Origin: Desulfobulbus sp.
GTDB taxonomy: Bacteria > Desulfobacterota > Desulfobulbia > Desulfobulbales > Desulfobulbaceae
Assembly: GCA_009780825.1 (NCBI GenBank)
Contig: WQZH01000002.1
Location: forward strand, 1-64,000
Length of the DNA stretch: 64,000 bases
Direction: 5' to 3'
Positions within the stretch are counted from its first letter, which is position 1. The number at the start of each line of letters is the position of its first letter. The notes under the pieces were generated by a model. The model had not been told where the DNA came from, did not search any database, and saw only the letters and a list, made by a program, of their open reading frames with translations. Made by a program: the position numbers and the translations under genes. Positions 1-8,283 of the stretch are shown in pieces.

Positions 1-425
1 GCGCCGATATACCAGGGCCGTGATTTTGGCTCGAAGTCCGGGGGCGGCTCCCATCCGGAACCGTCGAGCCATTCTCCCCGGATATAGCCGTAGATCGTCG
101 TGAGATCAGGCAAAGGCGAGCCTTTCGTATTGAAATACGAGTTCAACTCTTTCAGATAGCTCAGGATTTCCTGGTTGGTGCGCCCGTCATTGAGCATTCC
201 TTGCAGGTGATAGGTGGTATTGATGAAAAAGAGTTCGGTATTTTTCAGGTTGGCGGAAACAGTGGTCTGGATGGCATCCATGCTGCTGTCGCCAATGAAT
301 TGCATCTGGCGGCTGACTATGTTGCTCACATAGACATAGCTGACCAGGACCATGATCAAAAAGGCGCCAAAAACAAGCAGGATTTGGTGATACGCCCTGC
401 TGACAAGCATCTTCAGACTGTTCAT
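1..425 (-). CDS. Cache-type membrane sensor protein, N-terminal part (cut by window edge)
   Basis: The reading frame starts at an ATG complementary to 423-425 and runs off the left edge, giving 141 residues. It opens with a short basic stretch, one hydrophobic segment at about residues 14-35 (QILLVFGAFLIMVLVSYVYV), then an extracytoplasmic region ending in SRPWYIG, a motif typical of dCache domains in chemoreceptors and sensor kinases. The family normally continues into a second membrane helix, HAMP and an output domain, which lie outside the window, so kinase, cyclase or chemoreceptor cannot be decided. It lies downstream of glnA on the same strand but is separated from it by a terminator, so it is probably transcribed on its own. 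Confidence 0.75.
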   Translation of the reverse strand, partial: MNSLKMLVSRAYHQILLVFGAFLIMVLVSYVYVSNIVSRQMQFIGDSSMDAIQTTVSANLKNTELFFINTTYHLQGMLNDGRTNQEILSYLKELNSYFNTKGSPLPDLTTIYGYIRGEWLDGSGWEPPPDFEPKSRPWYIG

Positions 426-832
426 GGAAGCGGGCCCCTGGCCGAAGTGCGAAATCGAACGGTTGGCCGGCAAAACAAGCGTTGCATATCCATCTGTTGA
501 TTCTGGAGCGATCCCGGAGGTGCCGCCACAAAGTCGGCCCGTATGATCTGGCCGATACACATAGATTTCCCCTCCGGTTGGTGGCGGATCATCCCTGCCG
601 ATGACCGCCCTTCATTTCCTTTTCATTCACCAAGCGCGCAAACATCTGTGGACCCCGATTGATTATACGCGAAACCGTTCCCGAGCGCCATCCAACTTCG
701 AAAAAGAGCAACACCGCCCTTCCCTACCGCACCAGCGCGTTTCCTGCCGGCCCGCGATAGATAGGCATATACGCCTATTGATAGGTCCACTCGCACCTGT
801 CACGAAAAAATTCGCTGATATTCGATGACGGT
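426..832. other. Intergenic region, no gene seen
   Basis: About 400 bases between the sensor start and the glnA terminator. Short overlapping frames on both strands have no recognisable product. It should hold the promoter of the minus-strand sensor gene, but no convincing -35/-10 pair was identified. Confidence 0.5.
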
Positions 833-866
833 CAAAAAAAGGGACACCCTGAAAGGATGTCCCTTA
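833..866 (-). terminator. Rho-independent terminator of glnA
   Basis: Stem 839-846 pairs with 858-865 (8 bp, GGGACA core), extended by a 3-bp inner helix, and on the minus strand it is followed by seven T (834-840 read as T). It starts about 28 bases after the glnA stop codon. Confidence 0.85.
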
Positions 867-893
867 GGCCGTGCCGATCTGCTACCATGTGGA

Positions 894-2222
894 TCAATAC
901 CGACTCAGATACTTGTTGACTTCCCAATCGGTGACCGCAAGGCGGTAGGCGTCCCATTCCTTTTCTTTGCCTTCGATGTATTTTTCGAAGATATGACTGC
1001 CCAACGTCTCCCTGGCGATCGGATTCACCTTGAATTCCTGAATGGCCTCGTAGAGATTGGCCGGCAGGCTGGCGATGCCTGCTTCCGCTTTCTCGGTGGC
1101 GGTCATCTCGAAGATATCGACATCGGTGGTTGCCGGTGGCGTAAGATTGTTCTTGATCCCATCCAGGCCGGAATTGAGCATCATCGCGAAGGCCAGGTAC
1201 GGATTGCAGGTGGGATCCGGGCAGCGGACCTCGGTCCGGGTGCTCAGTCCGCGGGAGGACGGGATACGGATGAGCGCGGAACGGTTGGAGGCGGACCAGG
1301 CCACATACACAGGGGCCTCGTAGCCGGCAACCAAACGTTTGTAGGAATTGACCAACGGGTTGGTCACCGCGGCGAATCCACGGGCATTTTTGAGGACACC
1401 GGCAATGTATTTGTAGGCGATCTCGCTCAACTGCAACGTGCCCTTCTCGTCATAGAAAGCGTTGGTGCCGTCGAGGTTGAAGAGGGACTGGTTGGTATGC
1501 ATGCCCGAGCCACTGATGCCGAAGATCGGTTTCGGCATGAACGTGGCATGGAGGCCGAATTCGGAGGCGATCGACCGGACAACCCACTTGTAGGTGACGG
1601 TGTTGTCGGCCGCGGTGACGGCATCGGCATATTTGAAGTTGATCTCGTGCTGGCCTTCGGCGCATTCGTGATGCGAGGCCTCAATCTCGAAACCCATGGC
1701 TTCCAGCGTCTGGATAATTTTGCGGCGGCAATCGATGCCGCCGTCATCGGGTTCGGCGTCGAAGTAACCGGTGACATCGTCGGTGATGGTGGTGGGCCGC
1801 CCATTCTGGTCACGGCGGAACAGAAAGAACTCAGATTCGGTGCCGACGTTCATGGTAAAGCCGAGCTTCTTCGCGTCGGCCAAAACCCGCTTCAAGTTGT
1901 TGCGGGGGCAGCCGACAAAAGGGGTGCCGTCCGGTTTGTACACGTCGCAAATGATTCGGGCGGCATTGCAGCCATTCTTCTCTCGCCAGGGCAGGAAAAC
2001 AAAGCTATTGTAATCGGGCTTGAGGTGCATGTCCGACTCGTTGATGCGGACAAATCCCTCAATGGAGGAACCGTCGAACATAATTTTGCCGTCCAGCGCC
2101 TTCTCAACCTGGCTGCGCGGAATGGCAACATTTTTAATGAAACCGAAAATATCGACAAATTGCAGACGCAACATGGTCACATTTTTGTCTTTGATCATTG
2201 CCATGATTTGGTCGCGGGTCAT
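894..2222 (-). CDS. glnA: Glutamine synthetase type I, alpha-like form
   Basis: Makes glutamine from glutamate, ammonia and ATP; cytoplasmic dodecamer and main ammonia-assimilating enzyme. The 442-residue product shows [13 protein letters not shown] near residue 48, the ATP-binding block with NGSGMH-type loop ([14 protein letters not shown]), and the [13 protein letters not shown] region. Length and motif spacing match the short GSI-alpha group (Bacillus, Thermotoga, archaea) and not the 470-residue GSI-beta form of most proteobacteria. The conserved adenylylation tyrosine segment of GSI-beta is absent, so GlnE-type control is not expected (inference). The start at 2222 is chosen because AAGGAG lies just upstream; an extra 13 codons upstream lack support. 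It is monocistronic, ending in the terminator at 833-866. Confidence 0.96.
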   Translation of the reverse strand: MTRDQIMAMIKDKNVTMLRLQFVDIFGFIKNVAIPRSQVEKALDGKIMFDGSSIEGFVRINESDMHLKPDYNSFVFLPWREKNGCNAARIICDVYKPDGTPFVGCPRNNLKRVLADAKKLGFTMNVGTESEFFLFRRDQNGRPTTITDDVTGYFDAEPDDGGIDCRRKIIQTLEAMGFEIEASHHECAEGQHEINFKYADAVTAADNTVTYKWVVRSIASEFGLHATFMPKPIFGISGSGMHTNQSLFNLDGTNAFYDEKGTLQLSEIAYKYIAGVLKNARGFAAVTNPLVNSYKRLVAGYEAPVYVAWSASNRSALIRIPSSRGLSTRTEVRCPDPTCNPYLAFAMMLNSGLDGIKNNLTPPATTDVDIFEMTATEKAEAGIASLPANLYEAIQEFKVNPIARETLGSHIFEKYIEGKEKEWDAYRLAVTDWEVNKYLSRY

Positions 2223-2974
2223 ACGCTCTGCTCCTTCCACGCACTTGGATGATTGGTTCAAGAAATCCGCTCAGATAATCCGGTCGCATCCGAATAATAC
2301 AACACAGTACAACAGCGGCTCTTCAGAGAGCCAGCACATTCACATTCCGCATGCATCAGGGGCATGCAAACCTGATCGATGACCACCAAACCGGTCAGCT
2401 TGCCCCAACCCGGGTCTGCACCTGCAAGACGTCGATCGATTGCTTGGCCTCAGTGGCGATACAGACCCGGAGGGCTGATCACGCGAAATCAATCCGCCAG
2501 GGTCTGGGCGGTTGATTAAGAGCAGATCGGCTGTACCGGATAAGAGGTGCCTGGGTCGCACCTGCCCCTTCCGATACATGCCGACGATCACCCCATTGCC
2601 ATCCGCATCGCCCTTTTTGTTTTGACATTTTTGCACCAAAGACGAGGCAGGCTAACAAAGCGAAAACAATTAATCAAACAATCTTTTAGTTGCACACAAA
2701 AAAGCAATACATTTCAACGCCTTTTCTTTTCCAGCCCACAGTTACTTTTTGTCATGAGGGGCACCGCGCGACATCGGGTCCAAAAAATATTCTTACTCCA
2801 CCTTCCACGCCATCCCCTTGATTGACAAACAGAAATCCAAGCGGTACTTTTTTTATATATCATGTAGTTGGCATGGGGGCAGACAGATGCTTGAGCGCAT
2901 GTTTTCTCGTCCCAATGCTGCTACCGCGCCAGAGCCTCATCGCGGGCCTCGCTCGCCGACCAACAGGAGATGGA
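2223..2974. other. Long intergenic region between glnA and the PilZ gene
   Basis: About 750 bases with divergent genes on both sides. It must contain the glnA promoter and the promoter of the PilZ gene. No sigma-54 GG-N10-GC element was found in front of glnA. Small frames here have atypical composition and no recognisable product. An AT-rich stretch covers about 2600-2860. Confidence 0.5.
2822..2850 (+). promoter_or_regulatory. Candidate sigma-70 promoter for the PilZ gene
   Basis: A perfect TTGACA at 2822-2827 is followed after 17 bases by TACTTT at 2845-2850. The -10 match is weak, so this is a suggestion only; the AT-rich tract just downstream supports melting. Confidence 0.35.
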
Positions 2975-3358
2975 ATGTCAGAGGAACACAGACGATATAT
3001 TCGCCCTGAATCGTTAAATTTACTGGATTATCTCATCATAGACGATCAAGGCCGGCCAGGTGAATATTCCATGGCGAGAACCCTGAATGTGAGCAAGGGC
3101 GGGATCTTGGTGGAAACGCACCTTCCGTTGCCGCAGGGACAGCAGGTGATGATCACGCTGGGATTGAAGGATCAGCTGATCGACGTGATGGGAAGAATAG
3201 TTTACTCTGCAATCGATGCCGGCCGGAACCACAGCGGTATCGAATTTTTCCATATCTCCGACAACGACAAACGTGTCCTCGACAGCTATATAGCCGCCTT
3301 TCGCCGGCTGCGTGCCCAAGACATAGCCAAGTATCCCATGCCGATTACCCAGGGTTGA
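2975..3358 (+). CDS. PilZ-domain protein
   Basis: A 127-residue protein dominated by a PilZ domain: RRYIRP near residue 6, then SMARTLNVSKGGILVET at about residues 34-50, which is the usual (D/N)xSxxGG segment of c-di-GMP-binding PilZ folds, here NVSKGG. The N-terminal RxxxR is represented by RRYIR. Stand-alone PilZ proteins usually act as c-di-GMP effectors on motility, exopolysaccharide or pili. The start at 2975 is preceded by AGGAGA with good spacing; longer upstream extensions have no SD site. It stands alone, 690 bases before napC. The target partner cannot be inferred from neighbours. Confidence 0.85.
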   Translation: MSEEHRRYIRPESLNLLDYLIIDDQGRPGEYSMARTLNVSKGGILVETHLPLPQGQQVMITLGLKDQLIDVMGRIVYSAIDAGRNHSGIEFFHISDNDKRVLDSYIAAFRRLRAQDIAKYPMPITQG

Positions 3359-4052
3359 GTCCCGTAATGCGGTCAACGCTTTCTCCCTTGGCTGTGACGG
3401 TTTCAGCGCCACATCTTGTGCAGCAAAATTCCTAACGATGCCTGTTCACTACATCGTTCTTGCGGCGGGATGCATATCGTTCTCAACTGTCCCCAGAAGA
3501 AGGGATCAACCCTGTTGGCGCGGCGGTCAAAGCCGGTGGTGCCGGGCGGTTTGGAGCGGGTCGCCTTTGATATCCTTGCCGGCCGATGCATGTCTGTACA
3601 GCCAGGACCGTACCGAAATAGCTGCCGGGAGGAAGTATCGTGCATGTCCGGAGAAGGGCCGGCATTGTTGCGCGTTACGGAAACAGAACGAGCAGTGATG
3701 CCGCATGTTACCTGCCGTAACATCGCCGATGTTCGCTTGCAGACAACTGCGTGGGATTGCTTGGTTATCTTACTTGGCAGGTCACTTGCTTTTATGTATT
3801 ATATGGTGCACTGTTTGGAGAAGCGCAGCGCCATTCCCAGGTGACAGACCGAACAACCCGCCGATGTGTGCTGACAACTTCGGTTCTCTCGGCGCGACAG
3901 GTTTGTAGTCTTCCTCTCTCGCTTTTAGTATGCCATGACAACTGACCGGTCATTTTCGTCATCATGCGCAAAAAGCGCACCGACCCGTGGTCAATTCATT
4001 GTTCCAATATGCGAGTGCGCATTGTTTTTTATCCTGCAACATAGGTGAGTCA
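3359..4052. other. Intergenic region upstream of the nap operon
   Basis: About 690 bases. Several short frames exist on both strands but none has a convincing start signal or a known domain. The last 120 bases are rich in short palindromes (3943-3952, GCGCAAAAAGCGC at about 3967-3979, ATGCGAGTGCGCAT at about 4009-4022) and probably hold the nap control region. Confidence 0.45.
3943..3952. promoter_or_regulatory. Palindrome TGACCGGTCA, candidate operator upstream of napC
   Basis: A perfect 10-bp palindrome about 100 bases before the napC start, with ATGAC on its left and GTCAT on its right, though the outer arms are offset by two bases. It could bind a dimeric regulator controlling nitrate reduction, but it does not match FNR, HcpR or NarL consensus sites closely. 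Confidence 0.3.
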
Positions 4053-4634
4053 ATGGCTGAAAAACGCCGTCGGTATCGCGCCGTCTTCCTCGTTCTGGGT
4101 CTGTTCGCCGTGTTCTGCTGCGGCATGTATGCATTGCATGCGACCTCGTCCACAAATTTTTGCATGTCGTGCCATGAAATGAGACCATACCTGCAAGAGC
4201 AGCGCCTCTCTCCCCACGCCAGGGACAAGAACGGAAATGAGATCAGCTGCAGCCAGTGCCATATCCCGCAAGGGATGGGACCGCGTTTTTTGGCGATAAA
4301 AATGTATTCAGGAATCAAGGACGTTGTCGTGCACCTCTGGGCAAAGCCTGATCGCGTAAACCGTGTCCATGCCCAAGGGACAGCCCGCCGCTTTGTGGAT
4401 GACGCCAACTGCCTTGCCTGCCACGAAGACCTATACAAGAGCGCCAGGAACGACGCGCCTGTCAGCGAATACGGCCGGCTGGCCCATGACGCATACCTCG
4501 GCAGAAACGGCAACACGAAGCGCAATTGTGTGGGCTGCCATATCAACCTTGCGCATCTGCCGGAATTTGACCGGCGACTCCAAGTCAACGCCGCATTCGC
4601 ATCCCGGCTTCAGCAAGAGGAGGTAAAACGCTGA
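4053..4634 (+). CDS. napC: Tetraheme c-type cytochrome, NapC/NirT family quinol dehydrogenase
   Basis: A 193-residue membrane-anchored cytochrome that takes electrons from menaquinol and passes them into the periplasm. One N-terminal hydrophobic helix (about residues 10-28) is followed by four CxxCH heme sites: CMSCH, CSQCH, CLACH and CVGCH. Size and heme number fit NapC/NrfH-type proteins. The start at 4053 has AGGTGA upstream. Its stop codon overlaps the napM start (TGATG), showing translational coupling. As first gene of napCMADGH it should supply the electron entry point, with NapM in place of NapB as next carrier, as proposed for Desulfovibrio desulfuricans. Confidence 0.93.
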   Translation: MAEKRRRYRAVFLVLGLFAVFCCGMYALHATSSTNFCMSCHEMRPYLQEQRLSPHARDKNGNEISCSQCHIPQGMGPRFLAIKMYSGIKDVVVHLWAKPDRVNRVHAQGTARRFVDDANCLACHEDLYKSARNDAPVSEYGRLAHDAYLGRNGNTKRNCVGCHINLAHLPEFDRRLQVNAAFASRLQQEEVKR

Positions 4635-5095
4635 TGGCTACTGTCAAAAAAACGCTGTTTATCGGGATGATCTTGATCATCCTTATCGCTGCCGCTGTAG
4701 TCGGATTTTTTGTCTACCTCGATAAGGCCTTTCCCAAGGTACGCTGTGAAGCGGCAAAACACCCGACCACACCCGAAGCGATTTCCGACTGCGTCGCCTG
4801 CCACGCCAAGGTTACGCCCATGCTGGTGCAGGACTGGAAAGATTCCAAACACGGTGCCCTGCTGGTAAAATGCGTGGTCTGCCACGGAGAGCCCGACGGC
4901 AAAGGCTCCATTCCCTTTGCCGCCAAGCCCGGCGCCAAGGAAATATGTGCCCGATGCCATGAACCGGCCATGAATCGCATGGTGGAAAAACTTGGGGAAC
5001 TGAAGGATTGCGAAACCTGCCATCCCAGGCATCAGAACTCCTTGCACCGCAGCGCGTTCGAAGCCACAACTGCGGCCAGCAACACCGAACCTTGA
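4634..5095 (+). CDS. napM: Tetraheme cytochrome c NapM
   Basis: A 153-residue protein with an N-terminal hydrophobic segment (residues 8-29), which serves as signal or anchor, and four CxxCH heme sites (CVACH, CVVCH, CARCH, CETCH). Position between napC and napA, size and heme count match NapM, the small tetraheme cytochrome found in NapB-lacking nitrate reductase systems of Desulfovibrio-type bacteria. It probably relays electrons from NapC to NapA (inference from order). Translation is coupled to napC by a one-base overlap. No NapB-like diheme gene is present in the window. Confidence 0.9.
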   Translation: MATVKKTLFIGMILIILIAAAVVGFFVYLDKAFPKVRCEAAKHPTTPEAISDCVACHAKVTPMLVQDWKDSKHGALLVKCVVCHGEPDGKGSIPFAAKPGAKEICARCHEPAMNRMVEKLGELKDCETCHPRHQNSLHRSAFEATTAASNTEP

Positions 5096-5154
5096 ATCGT
5101 TGGGCCGTCTTCCGCGCGGAGCGACCCGTAACCACACAACCAAGGAGTACGCTC

Positions 5155-7410
5155 ATGACTTTCTCCAGACGCGAATTTTTGAAAGGAACCGCTGCGGGCA
5201 TTGCCCTTTCCGTTCTCGCCGGTCCGGCCATGGCTGCGCAGCAAAACAACTCTGAGGCGGAAAAATGGGTCAAGGGCGTGTGCCGCTATTGCGGCACGGG
5301 CTGCGGCATTCTGGTCGGCGTGAAAGGCGGCAAGGCCGTGGCCGTCAAGGGTGATCCCAACAACCATAACCAAGGGCTGCTCTGCCTGAAAGGAGCCATG
5401 CTCATTCCGGTCATTTATGCGACGGACCGCCTGCTCAAGCCCATGATCCGCAAAGGCGGCAAGGCCGACAAACTGACTGAGGTCAGTTGGGACGAGGCTC
5501 TGGACTTTGCGGCTGCCCGCTTCAAGAAAGTCCTGGCGGAAAATGGCCCCGGCGCCATCGCGTACTACGGCTCCGGCCAGGCCCTGACCGAAGAATCGTA
5601 TGTGGCCAACAAGATATGGAAAGGAGGGCTCAAGTCCAACAACGTGGACGGCAACCCCCGTCTGTGCATGGCTTCCGCTGTGGCCGGCTATACTACCACC
5701 TTCGGCAAAGACGAACCCCTGGGCACCTACGGCGACATCGATGCCGCCTCCTGTTTCTTCATTATCGGCTCCAACACTTCCGAAGCGCACCCGGTGCTGT
5801 TCCAGCGCATCGCCAAGCGCAAGGAAAGTTCTTCCAAGGTCAAAGTCATTGTGGTGGATCCGCGCCGCACCAATACTTCGCGCATCGCCGACGTGCATGT
5901 CACCTTTAAACCCGGCACCGACCTTGCCCTGCTGAACGGCATGGCCCACGTCATCATCAAGGAAGAGTTGGACAACGCCCGCTTCTACGGCAAATACTGC
6001 AACTTCATGAAAGGCAACGACGCCGTCACCTTTGATGAGTACAAAAAATTCCTGGAGGACTATACCCCGGAAAAAGTGGAGGCCATTACCGGCGTCCCTG
6101 CCGCCACCACGGTAAAAATCGCCAAGATGTTCGCCGAATCGCCCGGCACCATTTCGCTCTGGTGCATGGGCATCAACCAGCGTTTCAAAGGGGTGTGGGC
6201 CAATAACCTGCTCCACAACCTGCACCTGCTGACCGGACAGATCGGTCGCCCCGGTGCGACGCCCCTGTCGTTGACCGGCCAGCCCAACGCCTGCGGCGGC
6301 GTACGCGACGTGGGCGCTCTGGCCCACCTGCTGCCCGGTGGCCGCGTGGTGGAGAACGATGCCCACCGCAAGGAAATGGAAGAGCTGTGGCAACTGCCTC
6401 CCGGCACCATTGCCCCTAAGATGGGGCGCCACACCATCGCCCTCTATGAGGGCATGATTTCACGCGATGTGAAAGCCGTGTTCATTCACTGCACCAATCC
6501 GGCCCATACCCTGCCCAACCTCAACAAGCTGACCAAGGGGCTGGAGACCGCCTTTGTGGCCATAACCGAGTGCTTCAAAACTGCTGAAACCCTGAAATAC
6601 GCCGACGTGGTTTTTCCCGACGCCTTCTGGTGTGAAAAGGAAGGCGTCTATGGGTGCACGGAACGGCGCTATTCGCTGATCGAGCAGGCCATCAAGCCGA
6701 GCGGCGAGGCTCGCCCGGCTGTGGACATCCTGATGGAATTCGGCAAGCGCGTGGGCGTTGATCCCAAGCTCATCCCCTACAAGAACTCCGCCGACATCTG
6801 GGACGAATGGCGCCAGATCAGCGCCAAGTCCGTGTACAATTTCTCCGGTATAACCAGGGCGCGTCTGAAGAAGGAATCGGGCATCAAATGGCCCTGTCCC
6901 ACCGAACAGCATCCCGGCACCAATTTGCGCTACGTGCGCGACGAAGACCCCATGGTGCCCAAGGACCATCCAGACAAGATGTTCTTTTACGGCAAGCCCG
7001 ACGGCAAGGCCGTCATCTTCCTGCGCCCCTACGAACCGCCCTTTGAGCCGGCGGATGCCGAGTATCCCTTTGTGCTTACCACCGGTCGCGTCATCGATCA
7101 CTGGCACACCGCCACCATGACCGGCACCGTGCCTGAACTGAAAAAGGCCTATCCCGGCGCATATGTGGAAGTGAATCCCGAAGACGCCAAAAAACTGCAC
7201 ATTGCCAACGGCGACATGGTGGTATTGGAAACCCGGCGCGATAAGATGACCTTTCCGGCCAGGGTCACCGATACTTGCATGCCGGGGCTGGTCTTCACGC
7301 CTTTCTTTGACCAGAAACTGCTGGTGAACAAGCTCTTCCACGACGCTGCGGACCCCATTTCCAAAGAGCCGGAGTACAAAATCTGCGCGACCAAGGTCTA
7401 TAAGGCGTAA
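5155..7410 (+). CDS. napA: Periplasmic nitrate reductase, catalytic subunit
   Basis: Reduces nitrate to nitrite at a Mo-bis-MGD centre in the periplasm. The 751-residue precursor opens with a Tat signal, SRREFLKG, followed by a hydrophobic core and an AMA cleavage site near residue 27. One [4Fe-4S] cluster is bound by Cys43, Cys46, Cys50 and Cys77 (CRYCGTGC...LLCLKG). Cys171 in PRLCMAS is the expected Mo ligand. Length is close to the single-subunit Desulfovibrio NapA (about 755) and shorter than the 830-residue NapAB type. The start at 5155 is set by AAGGAG and the Tat motif; an upstream in-frame start would bury the signal. Followed by a terminator-like hairpin before napD. Confidence 0.97.
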   Translation: MTFSRREFLKGTAAGIALSVLAGPAMAAQQNNSEAEKWVKGVCRYCGTGCGILVGVKGGKAVAVKGDPNNHNQGLLCLKGAMLIPVIYATDRLLKPMIRKGGKADKLTEVSWDEALDFAAARFKKVLAENGPGAIAYYGSGQALTEESYVANKIWKGGLKSNNVDGNPRLCMASAVAGYTTTFGKDEPLGTYGDIDAASCFFIIGSNTSEAHPVLFQRIAKRKESSSKVKVIVVDPRRTNTSRIADVHVTFKPGTDLALLNGMAHVIIKEELDNARFYGKYCNFMKGNDAVTFDEYKKFLEDYTPEKVEAITGVPAATTVKIAKMFAESPGTISLWCMGINQRFKGVWANNLLHNLHLLTGQIGRPGATPLSLTGQPNACGGVRDVGALAHLLPGGRVVENDAHRKEMEELWQLPPGTIAPKMGRHTIALYEGMISRDVKAVFIHCTNPAHTLPNLNKLTKGLETAFVAITECFKTAETLKYADVVFPDAFWCEKEGVYGCTERRYSLIEQAIKPSGEARPAVDILMEFGKRVGVDPKLIPYKNSADIWDEWRQISAKSVYNFSGITRARLKKESGIKWPCPTEQHPGTNLRYVRDEDPMVPKDHPDKMFFYGKPDGKAVIFLRPYEPPFEPADAEYPFVLTTGRVIDHWHTATMTGTVPELKKAYPGAYVEVNPEDAKKLHIANGDMVVLETRRDKMTFPARVTDTCMPGLVFTPFFDQKLLVNKLFHDAADPISKEPEYKICATKVYKA

Positions 7411-7450
7411 AACGGTGCGGGGCACTGTCCCTGCCGCTCACCTCTCCTTT

Positions 7451-7486
7451 CCCCGGCAAGGGTGTTCATCCCTTGCCGGGGTTTTT
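7451..7486 (+). terminator. Terminator-like hairpin between napA and napD
   Basis: Stem 7451-7462 (CCCCGGCAAGGG) pairs perfectly over 12 bp with 7470-7481, loop of 7 bases, followed by TTTTT at 7482-7486. It lies 40 bases after the napA stop and 20 bases before napD, so it may terminate most napCMA transcripts or protect their 3' end. Confidence 0.85.
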
Positions 7487-7506
7487 CCCGCCGACCAGGA
7501 TCTCCT

Positions 7507-7794
7507 ATGGCCATACTCGGATTTCTGACCCACACTCTGGCCGATCACGCCCATGCAGCGGAGAAAACCCTTGCCGCCATGCCGGAACTGACCACCTACG
7601 GTGTACACAAAGGCTGCTATGTGGTGACGGTGGCCGAAGCCCCTGCCGAGCAGTTGGAGGCCCTCGTCGATCGGGTCAAGGCCGTCGAGGGCGTGCTGGT
7701 GGTCTATGTGACCTCCTTTACCCGCGAGGACGAAGAGTTGGACGCTCCGACCGCGCCCTCCAGCGCGTTTTTATCTCCGTCCAAACGGATCTGA
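7507..7794 (+). CDS. napD: NapD chaperone for NapA maturation
   Basis: A 95-residue cytoplasmic protein. NapD binds the Tat signal of NapA and holds back export until the Mo cofactor is inserted. The sequence shows the small ferredoxin-like alpha/beta fold pattern with VHKGCYVVTVAEAP and VEGVLVVYVTSF, similar to NapD (usual size 80-110). The start at 7507 has AGGA upstream. It is separated from napA by a strong hairpin and from napG by 6 bases. The assignment leans partly on context, as NapD proteins are poorly conserved. Confidence 0.88.
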   Translation: MAILGFLTHTLADHAHAAEKTLAAMPELTTYGVHKGCYVVTVAEAPAEQLEALVDRVKAVEGVLVVYVTSFTREDEELDAPTAPSSAFLSPSKRI

Positions 7795-7800
7795 ACGGCT

Positions 7801-8283
7801 ATGCCGCTGACCTTTTCCTTTTTGCGCCCGCCGGGAGTCGTCTCGGAACAGGAATTCAGAGCCCGCTGCATCTCCTGCGGGCGGTGCGTCGCCGCCTGCG
7901 TCTTTCACTGCCTCGCAATGACGCCCGATTCGTTTTTCGGCAGCGAAACCCCCAAGGTTTTTCACCGCAAAGCTCCCTGCTATCTGTGCATGAAGTGCGG
8001 TCCTGCCTGCCCCACCGAGGCACTGCACAAGGTGCCCATGGAAAAAGCCGGCATGGGCATGGCTGTTCTGGATAGAAAAAGATGCGTGGATTACCAGCAA
8101 AAGTGGCATATCATGTGCTGGACCTGCTACGAACGCTGCCCCTTGCGGGGTACGGCTATGGTGCTGGAAAACGGCTATCGGCCCGCGGTCACCAATGCCT
8201 GCGTGGGTTGCGGGGTCTGCGAGTACGTCTGCCCGACACAGGCTATCTCCGTCGTGCCGACGCGCTTGCGGGAGCAAACATGA
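7801..8283 (+). CDS. napG: NapG-like ferredoxin protein with four [4Fe-4S] sites
   Basis: A 160-residue iron-sulfur protein with four cysteine groups: CISCGRCVAAC (about residue 23), CYLCMKCGPAC, CWTCYERC together with a preceding Cys, and CVGCGVC...C. NapG normally works with membrane NapH as a second quinol-oxidising branch feeding NapA. Unlike typical NapG, no Tat signal or hydrophobic N-terminus is seen (it begins MPLTFSFLRPPGVV), and 6 bases separate it from napD, leaving no room for one in this frame. It could stay on the cytoplasmic side in a NapF-like role. Its stop overlaps the napH start (ATGA). Confidence 0.85.
   Translation: MPLTFSFLRPPGVVSEQEFRARCISCGRCVAACVFHCLAMTPDSFFGSETPKVFHRKAPCYLCMKCGPACPTEALHKVPMEKAGMGMAVLDRKRCVDYQQKWHIMCWTCYERCPLRGTAMVLENGYRPAVTNACVGCGVCEYVCPTQAISVVPTRLREQT

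Noticed and set aside
825..2252. Long plus-strand frame opposite glnA
   Set aside because: Shadow of glnA; no domain and Gly/Val-rich composition typical of antisense frames.
2223..2974. Sigma-54 promoter for glnA
   Set aside because: No GG-N10-GC element with proper spacing on the minus strand.
3416..3844. Possible small gene in the nap upstream region
   Set aside because: No SD, no domain, overlapping frames on both strands of equal quality.
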